In this document: piece after piece, positions 1 through 11,000 of the stretch
Position numbering within the stretch: position 1 is the first letter of the stretch
How the letters are laid out: every line of letters begins with the position of its first letter
From: Rhinopomastus cyanomelas
Taxonomy: Eukaryota > Chordata > Aves > Bucerotiformes > Rhinopomastidae
NCBI GenBank assembly: GCA_013400115.1
Contig: VXBP01005054.1
Span: 682,001-746,000 of the forward strand
Length of the DNA: 64,000 nt
Direction: 5' to 3'
Notes under the pieces: generated by a model
Told to the model about the DNA's origin: nothing
What the model saw: only the letters and a program-made list of their open reading frames with translations
Database searches by the model: none
Program-made: the position numbers and the translations under genes

Positions 1-1198
1 CCCACCTTCCCATGCTTCACAGCTGTTTGTTTCAGCTTTATGAGGTGACAAGCCAAACGTGTCCCACAAAACACCACTAGTTGTCACCTACTGTTGTCTG
101 TGGCAGATACTTATCACAGTGATTTATTCCTTAAAGTTCCTACATTAGTTATGCAGGTATTTTTGTGCATATTTAGAGAGCATGAATCCTTACTGATGTG
201 TTGATAGATGCTGCATGATTTATGTTCCTCCACTGCATTTTGTTTCCCTGTGCAGCATAGCTGGTAATTTATAGTGAGTTTTAATTCCCACACTTCAACC
301 ACTCATACTGACATCGGCATGAGCCATAACGTAATAGAAGTCTTTTGATTTCTGCTGTTAGCATCGGTGCCACTTAGAAAAGCCCAGAACCTGCATTAGG
401 ACAATAGTTTTAATTGCCTGTTGCATTTGGGAATTGGAAAATTGCCTAAAGGAGTGGGGAAGTGGCAATATTTCCTCCCCTCCAGCTAGAACACCCTTCT
501 GTGGTCCAGAAGCTTTGAGATCTCTTCCTTGTCTCTGCAGTTACCCAATACTAATCAGTTTCTTCTCTGTCCTCATCTTTATAACAAGATAATCTTTTTG
601 TTAGGTTTTCACAAGTTAGTTGTTCCAAATATTAGTATCATGCTTAACAGAATGCATAGGATAGTCTCCTCTGCCAGTACAGCCGCATCAATAAATCACT
701 TCCAGATTACTTAAGTGTTATCAGAAAAAATGACCAAAGGAAATAAAAGTACGACAAACATCACTCTGAACATGGAAAAAATAAAAAGTTATGGATGTAA
801 TGTCTCAGGAGGACAGGGTTTCATGCAAAAACTGGTGAGGAAACGGTTTCTTTGCATGAACTTGAAGAATATTTGTGAGTTATCTAGCTTGAGCTCCTGA
901 TTCCAGTGTTGCTATTCATACTCTGTCGTAAATCAAGCAGGGCTCAGGTACTTACTTCCCTTTCACTGCCCGCTCTTGTTTGTGGCTGCTGTTAGACAAC
1001 TTTCAGTTCAACTGTAGTGTTACTGAGAAAAACAGCTTCTGAGCCAGAAGCACTCTGCTTCTGAAGGGAATGTTCCGTGATACAGAAAGGCATTATCTTT
1101 TTATGTATTGCTGCTTAAATCATACTCCGAAATGCCTGTAGCTTCTCTTCTGCTTTACACTGAGTCTAAACTTTACACTATTTGTGAAGGCTGGAGAG
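1..1198. other. Intergenic stretch upstream of RFT1, no gene seen
   Basis: AT-rich single-copy-looking sequence. Open frames are short (at most about 60 codons), lack recognisable motifs and have no convincing splice context. By vertebrate gene order this would lie between PRKCD and RFT1, but I see no exon of PRKCD. Confidence 0.6.
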
Positions 1199-1440
1199 AT
1201 AGGACGAGTGGCAAGGGTTTCACATTAGATTGAAGTTCTTCAGCAGGAGAGGGGTTGAAGGGTTGAACAGGTTCCCCAGGGAGGGAGTTGAGGCCTCATC
1301 CCTGGAGATATTCAAGGGGAAGCTGGACAAGGCTCTAGGCAACCTGATCTAGCTGAGGATGTCCCTGCTTCCTGCAAGGGGGTTGAACTAGATGACCTTT
1401 GGAGGTCTCTTCCAATCCAGCCAGTCTACGATTCTATAAA
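1199..1440 (+). repeat. CR1 LINE 3' end, 5'-truncated
   Basis: Contains the CR1 3' UTR signature: a 'cccagggagg...gaggc...catccctggaga' block, then 'gaactagatgacctttggag', then 'tcttccaatccag' and the terminal 'attctata' motif. This is the non-coding tail only. It lies about 575 bp upstream of the RFT1 start codon, so it is close to the promoter. Confidence 0.85.
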
Positions 1441-1518
1441 GCCGTACACTGCCAGGAAGACAAGGCAGTGTGTTATTAAATTCAAATCTTATCATTAAAT
1501 TGCCGTTTCTCTTTCAAG

Positions 1519-1612
1519 GTGGGGACTTTGGGGGTTTTGTTGGGGAATTTTGTTTCTTTGGTGGTGGTTTGGGGTGGGGTTTTTTTTTGGCGGGGGGGGT
1601 GTGTGTGTGTGC
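1519..1612 (+). repeat. G-run-rich tract with short GT repeat
   Basis: Successive G-runs sit at 1521-1524, 1530-1534, 1542-1545, 1571-1574, 1576-1579 and 1592-1599, followed by a (GT)n stretch. The spacing could support G-quadruplex formation on the + strand upstream of the RFT1 promoter. No protein-coding meaning is inferred from the glycine/phenylalanine-rich frames that cross it. Confidence 0.6.
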
Positions 1613-2015
1613 GCTGTGTTTTGTTTACACGGAATTACGGTCGCATATCCCCGCTGCAGGAAAAAATCAAATGTTTTTCCTCAGTTTTCACTGTCTTTCT
1701 CCTGAAGTCAGGGAGGACCGGAGGCTTCGCCCCCAGTTTAGAGGAATCGCTGTCGCTGGTATAGATTTCCCAGAAAGCCCACATAAACAGCGCTCGTCAC
1801 AAAGTGCTGTCTGATGCGGCATTCGCTCCCGCAAGCCCCTGTGCGGTCTTGGGGTATTCTAGTGTCAGAGCAGCAGCTCTCGGAACACGAAGCCGGCGCT
1901 CGCCACCCTGCGCGGCGAGCGCCCGTAGCCCCTGGCCCGCCCGCGGCCCCTCCCGCCTGACGCACTCGCTGCGCGACTGCGGCGCCGCCATTAGTCGGCG
2001 CGGGCGGGCGGGGCC

Positions 2016-2078
2016 ATGGTGGCGCGGGACGTGCTCGCGCAGACCACCCGGCTGGCCTCCTCCAGCGTCCTGCTGCAG
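2016..2078 (+). CDS. RFT1: RFT1 coding exon 1
   Basis: Encodes residues 1-21, starting [17 protein letters not shown], the start of the first membrane segment. Donor is CAG|GTGCGG, phase 0. It lies inside the CpG island. The following intron is only 112 bp (2079-2190). Confidence 0.95.
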
Positions 2079-5000
2079 GTGCGGGGCACCGGGCCTCTAC
2101 CCTCTTCCTCTTCCTCCTCAGCGGTGCCTAGCGGCTCCCGCTCAAGCCCCGCTCGGGCCGCAGGTGTTTCCCGTACGACTTCGTCCACAGGTGCTGTTCC
2201 GGGTCGTCACGTTCGGGCTGAACGCGTTCACTGTGCGATACCTGGCCAGGGAGCTCCTCGGTGTCGTCAACGTCAGGTGAGGAGGAGTAGGAAGATGAAG
2301 GGCGGGAAGCCCGTGCCCCTCTCCGGGCTGCTTGGCGTACATGAGTCTTCTCTGAGGACAGGGCTCCGGCCTAACGGGGCTGTTGGAAGTGTTTGTGTGG
2401 CTTTACGTTCTGCTTAAAGTATTTTTCCCGTTTCAGTAATATCAGGTAATTCCTTTCCCTGCTTTATTTGGGGATGACAAGCATTTATCTCGTATCACCG
2501 CGTTCTTTGTGTACCTTTTAGATTTGTCTGTCAGGTGTTCCTGAGTAAAACCTATCAGTGATGCTACAGCATGAAGGATTTCAGAAGCAGAATATAAACC
2601 CCTTCTCTGCTTTTCTTACTGTGTTTTTTCCTGCCTTTAGGCTAACTCTGCTGTACTCAACAGTTCTGTTCCTAGCCAGAGAGGCATTCCGCAGAGCTTG
2701 TCTGAGTGGAAGTGAAAAGCGAAACTGGACCAAAACGATTAATCTCTTGTGGCTGACGTAAGATACCTATAAACATTTGCTTACTCAAATTTTATTTCTA
2801 TTATTTATTTAAAAGCTCACAAAATGAGAGCTTTTATTAAATCAAAAGTATTGATTTACTGAGGTAATTATTTCAGCAATGAGCATTTAGTAGGCTCAGA
2901 TATGTTTCAGGAAGTTTGTGGAGGCAGCTTTAATACTGATTTCTTTTTGGAACCTGTGAGAAAGTGCACTGGCAAAGATGTTACGAGGAGCCATATGTTC
3001 AGAAGTTTCATTTATATGGTAGCTGTTAAAGGAAAACCATGTGGCAAAAATGTTTAGTTCTTTTTTTCCTTCCTCTGACTTCACAGTCTACCTCTTTTGT
3101 TACTTAGAGGCTCCTTTAGATATTTCTTTCCCCTCAAACTACATTTTTCAAAATCTTGAGCCCTGATGCAGCTCAGCAGCATGACAACATAAACGTCTTG
3201 GGTAAGGAAAGATGTGAAAAGGTGAAAGAAGGACTTGGAATTAAGTAACAGGGAGTAACCAGGGCTACTTCTTTCAACTAGCAGAAAGTTTGCTGAGGAC
3301 ACCAAGCAGTGTGCTGTGGTCATCACACTGGAGGGCAGGGAGGCCATCCACGGTGAGCTGGACAGGCTTGAGAACTGCCTTTGCAACCCGAATAAGGTTA
3401 AACAAGTCCAAATGCCAGGTCCTACACGTGGGTGGGAGTAATCCCAGGCCCAAGTACTTGCTGGGTGGTCAGGAGCAGTCCTGAGGAGAAATGCAGATAG
3501 TTGACCTTATGTGCAATGCAGGCAGGCAGGTGAGAAAAGTGTGTGGTATGTCTTGCAAAAGAATGGCTTAAAGCTCATTATGGAAAGGTATTCTTTGTAT
3601 TGTAACAGTATAAATTAATTCCTTAGGGTTTTTGTTTTGAATCTGATTTTCTTTGGCTTTTTTCTGTTGAAGCGACATTCCTATTGATTGTTTTTGTTAA
3701 CTTTTTAGAGTTCCTCTTGGTGTGATTTGGTCGATTTTCTTGGGCCTAGTCTGGCTACACTTGCTTGAAGTACCTGATCCATCTGTGGTTCCTCACTATC
3801 AGACTGGTGTAGTGGCATTTGGTCTTTCTGCTGTTATCGAGCTGCTGGGAGAACCATTGTGGGTTTTAGCACAAGCTCATTTGTTTGTGAGACTTAAGGT
3901 TAGTGAAGTACACAGGGTGTATGTGCTAGTGGGGGGTTGTATTTCTCTGCTGGAAAGAACGGATTCCTGAACAAGGTGTTGAATATTCAGGCATGTAAAA
4001 AGCCACAGAAAAGTGTATGCTGTTTAGTAGTGTATGGCAGAGCTGTATCACAGATATGAATTTGTACCTGTTAAAGCAAGTAATTTGGTTTATTTAGAAA
4101 TTATCACCTTGATGATCGTTAAACACTTGATCATGAGTTTTAATTGGAAGGAGAGTCATGCAGCTTCCACAGTTTTGCATTTCAATTGATTGTTGGTATG
4201 AATTTGTAAGGTTTTGAAATGCAAAAATTGAGAACGTGATTGTCTTGTGCAAAATTTGCTCCCTTATGTTCAATGCAAGGGACTGAAATGCAATTGTGAA
4301 ACTTACAGAGAAGTGAGAATCTTAAAATGGCCAACTCAGCAGAAAGAAAACTCTGATAAAGTCATATGGGCTTAGAAAATCTGTATTAACTTCTGTATGT
4401 GAAACTCATGTGTTTTAAGATTTCGTGTTTGGTAAGTTGCCAAAAAATAAACCTTTGCTTTCTTTCTTAAAGGTAATTGCTGAAAGCCTCTCAGTATTGT
4501 CAAAATGCCTTTTGACAGTCATTTTAATAACCCTTTATCCGCAGTGGGGCCTCTACATTTTTTCTGTGGCTCAGGTACATTTTCTCTGCTTTCTTTTTCT
4601 TGATTGATCTGAATTTGTAATTTCTGCTGCACTTGTCCATTAGCCTGCTAAGCAACTTTGAGGAGGTGGGAGGTTTGTATTTAATATCCTCCTGATTGTA
4701 ATTTTTTATGTGGTACTTTGACTTCGAGCAGTTTACAAGATGTACAGGAAAGCACCTTGTTCTGCCCAAGAAGGCACATTTTGCAAATCAGGTTATGTTA
4801 TTCTGTGTAAGTTTTGAGTTAACACTTCTTAATCAGTTCTCACTTATAATATTTGACGACTCTGTTACCTGGCTTCTGTATTAGTGCTAAACTTTGAGTG
4901 CTGCCATGTCAAAGATTATAATTGAATCAGTCTGTGTGTCCAACCTGTGTCACCTTATCCGAAGGCGCTAATCACAGAATCATGGAATCATAAAGTTTGG

Positions 5001-8000
5001 ACAAGACCTCCAAGGTCACCAAGTACAACCATCAACCTCATTCCACCATGCCTCCTAAATTTGTTCACTAGTGCCACACCTACATGTAAATGTTTGGAAC
5101 ACTTCCAGGGATGGTGACTCCACCACCTCCCTGGACAACCTGTTCCAATTCCTGACCACCCTTTCAATGAAAAACTTTTTTCTAATGTTGAAACCTGAGA
5201 TCAAAACTCTTACTACAGTAAAAAATGGATATGTTTGCACCTAGAAAATAGGGTTATTGCCTATGTGATATCAGAAATGAAAATGTGAATGAACCATCTT
5301 TCAGATGTGGACACTTGCTTATGTGATTGTATATTAATTTTTTGCAGTGACTGTAGCAGGTGGCTGATCAGAAAAAGGTGTAGATGGTAGCCGCTTTATC
5401 TACTCTTTTTTGGCTCAGTGAATAATTGATTTATAAGTGAAACTGATGTTCTCTTCATGGTTATTTAGAAATTTGTAAGGGGGTATGATAACTTGTAGAT
5501 TCAACATGAAGGGTGTTCTTGGAGGTCACCTCATTTACAGTGTGATGGGAGTAAGGACTCTACTAATTGTGTTCTGACCGAATGTGGAATTCTAGCATGT
5601 GATTCTGTGTTTGTCACTTTATTTTATAGCACTGGTTGTTTTCATTCTTTCCAGGTTGTATACGTCAGCGTTTTGGTAATGTGCTATGTAATTTTTTTTA
5701 TGATGTTTTTGGGGTCTCCTGAAGCAACAAAGAAATCATTTCCAGTTGCTAGAATGAAAGCTGTATTACCTACCATGGTGGAAGATGAGGTAGGGTGCAC
5801 ATTTCATTTCTTGAATGTGTTTCTTGAGGCAGCTTTGAATATTAATTTCAGATCAGTTTAATGGAAAATGTCAGCCCTGTAAAAGAGACAATTAAAAAAC
5901 TGATTAAGAGAAAATTGCATACATGTTCTGTTTGTGGTTTGTATTGCTAAAAACCTTGTCAGGAAAACATCATGAAACTGGATTTCTGTGTTGTTATGGG
6001 CTTGTTGATGATCTTTTAGTATGTGCACAAAGCAGTAAGTGGAGGTACAACATCCGCAGTTCACAGTGTTACTGTATCTGAGACAGGAAAGAAGACAGAA
6101 CTATTCTATCATTCTACAGATATTCAGCTATTTGTGATGTTCTCTCAAAAAAAAAAGAGGATCTAAGAAGGAATGACGAGGCGCAGTGAGGTAGAAGATA
6201 TTTTGAGAAAGCTTTTCAGATTGAAGATAAAAACGGTTCTTGGTTGTGCAACCTGCTGGCACAGTTTGAAGGGCAGTAAACCAGTTATATGTACAGTGGA
6301 GGTGAAAGTCTGTTGACATGCTAAATAGTAAGTGTTGATGTTTTTTCAATCTCTAATTTTGAATAGTATTTTATGATGAAAGCTTGTTTGGATACCGTAT
6401 CTGTGACAACAGTCAAAGTCTGCGAGACCAGAGTGATATTGGTGCTTGAAGTCAGCAGTCTTTTAGGTCAGATCTTAGTAGCTCAGACATTGCGGGTTTT
6501 CATCATCACTACGTTGGCAGCTAGCCTAGAGCATTGTGCTGTCTTTGTATTTTCTATGTCTATTTGGTAATTTCCGTCATGTTTGTTACATTTCAGTGCT
6601 TTGTATTTTGCAGACCTTTGTTAACTGGAAGGAAGCACAGTTGACTTGGAGTTTCTTCAAACAGTCCTTCTTGAAGCAGGTTTTAACAGAAGGTGAGGTT
6701 TCACGCATGGTGACGGAAAAGGGTTATTAAATTAAAGATGGGCTTAAAGCTTGAGAAAGCTGGGGTGGATATTTGACTTTCAGAGACTGTTACCAACCTG
6801 AATTAATTTTTTGAGGGTATTTTGAACTAGGAGCTGTTTGTCTCTTGAGTACTTAATGTTAGAAGTGCTTGAGCAAGTGTTGAGAAAGATTTAAGGGCTT
6901 GTCTTAAGGTCTTTATTTTGATCTTGCAGGTGAACGATATGTCATGACTTTTCTGAATGTTTTAAATTTTGGAGATCAGGGTAAGTGTGAGGATACTGTA
7001 GAATGGTGATACAGTTTCCTTAGCAACTGCTCTTCAGATGGTTCTGAAAATCATTTAAACTATTTGAAGATAACTGAAAAACCCAAAAAGATTTCAAAGC
7101 CTTTGTGACCTTAAAATACATTTCAGGGAATGATTGATATAGTAATAAAAATAATGTAATTTAAGATCCTGTGTGTTACTTGTTAAATTTATATTTAATT
7201 AATGACTTTATAGTTGAATACGTGATATGTATCTTGTGGGGTTGTTGGTTTTGTTGGTTTTTTTTGAAACAACTTCTTTAGTATCTGATGTGTTACAATT
7301 GTCTGTTTTCCTGGGGTTTTCTGTTTCAGAATCATAAAATGGTTTAGGTTGGAATGGACCTCAGACATCATCTAGTTCCAACCCTCTTGCCATAGGCAAG
7401 GACAACTGTCACTAGGCCACGTTGCCCAGGGCCCTGTCCAACCTGGTGTTGATTCAAAAGGATCTTTCTTTTGAATCTGTGTTAGCTATTACAGCAGGAA
7501 CACCACTGTTTACAACATTGCGTCTCAAACCTGAGTGATGCTCTGTAAAAGAGTTCAACGTAATTGCAGAGAAGTGTATGGCAGTAGCCATAAACGGAAT
7601 TATCAAATGTCTTTGGTTGAAGAGACCTTCAACGTCAACAAGTGTAACCTTCAGCCGAGCACTGCCAGGTCACCCCTAGACCATGTGCCTCAGCACTACA
7701 TCAGTATACCTTTTAAGTACATCCAGGGATGGTGACTTTAGCACTGCTCTAACAGCCTTGTAATTTTGAGCTGTGGTTGCTGTTAAGTCTCAGAATTTTT
7801 AGTGAATGCTGCTTTAATGTTGTGATGGTTCACTTCTTTCCTCTTTGGTCAGTACAAATACTAAATTCTATTTCACATCATTGTTGAAGACTTGGAATTA
7901 AAATGGTTTTTAAAGTTACACTTTGTTTTCTCTGTTTGTTTGCTTTTTTAAAGGTGTGTATGATATTGTGAATAATCTTGGTTCACTCGTGGCCAGGTTT

Positions 8001-11000
8001 ATATTTTTGCCAATAGAAGAGAGTTTTTACATCTTTTTTGCCAAAGTGTTGGAAAGAGGGAAGAGTGTAAAGGATCAGAGGGAGGTATGTATGTTTTGGA
8101 ATAATTGTGTGTCAAATGCTTGATTTTTTGTTATGGTAGCATTACAGAGGTGAGACTGAGAGAAGTGTGTGTTTAAATTTGAGTAATTCAGTGACAAAGG
8201 ATAAATTTCATACATTTTTACACTGTGAAAACTGGTTTTTTTTTTGTCTAGGAGTTTTTTTGAGTTAAAGTAACTATTACATTGATTCTGATTCATGTAA
8301 TTACATTTTTTTTCAGGATGATGTTGCTATGGCTACAAATGTATTAGAGATGCTATTAAAACTTGTGCTTCTGATTGGCCTTACCATCACGGTTTTTGGT
8401 TATGCCTATTCTCAGCTGGCTTTGGATATTTATGGAGGCTCGGTGCTCAGTTCTGGAACAGGTAAAGTTTTACAGAGCTAGGAAAGAAGCCTGTCTTTAA
8501 AAAGAGGAAACTGCAGCTATTGAAAATTCTTGTGTAAATGAGCAGAAGTGTTTTTCTGTAAAACTCATCTTAAGTTGACTGAATCCAGAACCTCATGCCT
8601 TTTGTAAATGTGCCTTTAATATGTAGGCACCTTAAACTAAAAGATGCTGAGTAGTTTAGCTCAAAATGAGCAGGTTTGGGTCTCTGACCTTCCTTGCAAT
8701 TCCACACTGTTGGAAAAGAACTTTTTAAAGGATTATTTGGCTGCTGTATGGTGTAAAATTGCTAGCTCCAACTATTAAAATAACCCCTTACAAGAAATTG
8801 AAACTAAATAATCCAGTTTTAATAAATTAATTTTTTTAAAAAAAGTTCTAAACAGTACAGTATTAACAATCTTGCTGTGGTTTATGTACTGGGGCGTTAC
8901 ATTTGACAAATCTGTCCAGAGGAGCTGTCAGTTTGTAGGTCACCTTGGATTTTCAGGAGACAGAGTAGACTCATTTAATTTGTTCTTAAAACATAAATAC
9001 AGTAATGGTAGCCTGGAGTTAGCTTGAGTTCTTCCAGTGGGGTTTCAGTTGACCTACAGCAGCTCCTGCTAGAAAAAACAATCTCCCTTCTGTAGTGACT
9101 TGGTTCCTAGCTGATCTCTCTTGGGTGAAGATGGAGCTTTTTTTATTGTGTTTGGAATTGTTGCCTGTGTGCCATCGTGGCAGAGCTCCAGCTTGCTTTT
9201 TCCATTTCACCTGTATTGTAATGAAGAGAAAGTTACAGGTAAGATGAAAGCGTGTGACAGTATATTGTGTTGAAGGCAGCTGCACCTGTCAGAGTTCTGT
9301 ACCTCCAAACCACAGCCTAGGAATATTGCTTACTGGGCATTAAAATAAACTGCAATTACCTTATTCTGGGTTAAGATGATTTAATACATTCTAACGTTAT
9401 GGATGCTTGCCTGGTTTTAAACATTATTTTCGCTTTAGACCTCTGTGTTTTGTTTGGATGCTGGCACTTGATTTGTGTAGTGATTTTTAAGGAAACTGTG
9501 TCTGCATAAGAAAGGAAAAATGTTAACTTTTGTGTTGTTTTGAGTTATTTTGCTGTTTGTTCTGTCAGATTTGTTTTTAATTTTGAGTGCAAATGTGAAA
9601 ACTTCTTTCTGCATGCTGGCAGCCAGCTCCTTTTATGAAGAAAATATTTTCTGTCCAGCTTTCTCTTCAAGAAAGAGTTTCTGGGCCTAGTATGTTATAG
9701 ACATGTTTACTTAGGATCATAGAAAAGAACTGTGCTGAGGAATATGGATATGAGTCAAGTGTGTTTCAAGTAACTTTTTAAAAACCTAATACTTTTTCTG
9801 TTTGTTTAATGATAACGTGATTCAGCTGTTGGGCATGCATACTGACTTATTTCACCAAATATTCATAGATACATTTATTTGGGTATTCTTTTTGGTTTTC
9901 GTTGATCTCTAGCCCAATGTTTTTACACATACTTGGATGTCTTCAGTTTTGCAGTGTGTGTACTGCTCTCTGGGAAGTAATAATTTCCACAATTTTTCAT
10001 ACAGTAAGATGATTTAGGTTACGATAAATACAAATCATTAATTAGGAAATCCCTTATAATGAAATACTTTTTTGATGGATGACTTGCTAGCTCCTATTCT
10101 TGGTTGTTTGGGATTTATTTTTGTTTCGGTTTATTTTTTTTGTGCTCCTGTCAGGATAACTAGACAGGAAACTTGTTTAAACAAACTGAAGCTTCCATTA
10201 TTAGTCGTAACATTACAGCTTTTCTCAGTGAATTTAAAAACAGTGCGGTTTTATAAAAGAAATAATAATCTACTTATCATTCTAATGTGTTTTAGGTCCA
10301 GATCTCCTCCGATGTTATTCATTATATGTCCTGTTTCTTGCTGTCAATGGAGTATCAGAATGTTTTACATTGGCTCTGATGTGCAAAGAAGATGTAGACA
10401 GGTAGGAAATAGTGGTCCTAGAATATTCTTGTAATTAGTTTGTGTATGGCTTGATTGGAGTTCAGTATGTGAACAGAACAATAGTTTTGCATCAATGTGT
10501 GTGAAACAGGTTGGTTTTTTTTTTCCTTTTCCCAAAGAGCAGACTTCTTTCTGCAGTCACTTTAAAAACTGTTCCTTCTGTCTCCAGAGCTGGGTGCAAG
10601 AGATAGGTGTTGCAATCATTCACTGCTTTTGTTTTCTGTTTGATTGTGTTTGTTGTTAAACTTAGATCTTCTTTAAAATTTATTTCTAATGACCTTATAA
10701 AGAGATGGGTGCATTTGAAACTAACATTAAAATATCCTGCCCCACTGAAAACCAGCTTGTTGTGTAGTTGTCTGTATGTAGATTTCCATGTAGAAGTTTT
10801 AGCAGATGTTTAAGTGCTTGGGTAGAAAAATTAGAAGTGAAGATATAGATTGGTAAATTATCTTTTTGTACATCACTAACTGTAATTTAATTTAATTGTG
10901 AAGTCTTGTTTTCTGTATGTCAGTGCTTGGATTTAAATCTTTTAAGACAGGCTATCACTTAAAACTCATTAAAATTGTTCAACTTTAATACCTTTTTTTT

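Larger units (their letters stand above)
1800..2330 (+). promoter_or_regulatory. RFT1: CpG-island promoter of RFT1
   Basis: Base composition switches abruptly from AT-rich to GC-rich with dense CpG. The island spans the RFT1 start codon, exon 1, the short intron 1 and exon 2. Visible motifs are a CRE/AP-1-like TGACGCA at 1958, a YY1-like GCCGCCATTA at about 1982, and overlapping GC boxes (gggcgggcgggg) at about 2002-2013. There is no TATA box at a suitable distance, as expected for a housekeeping CpG-island promoter. The exact transcription start cannot be read from the sequence. Confidence 0.75.

Noticed and set aside
1804..2280. 158-codon + frame across the RFT1 CpG island
   Set aside because: It is a GC-rich frame with few stops by composition. 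It includes RFT1 exon 2 in frame but runs through the splice sites; the real start is the ATG at 2016 with introns removed.
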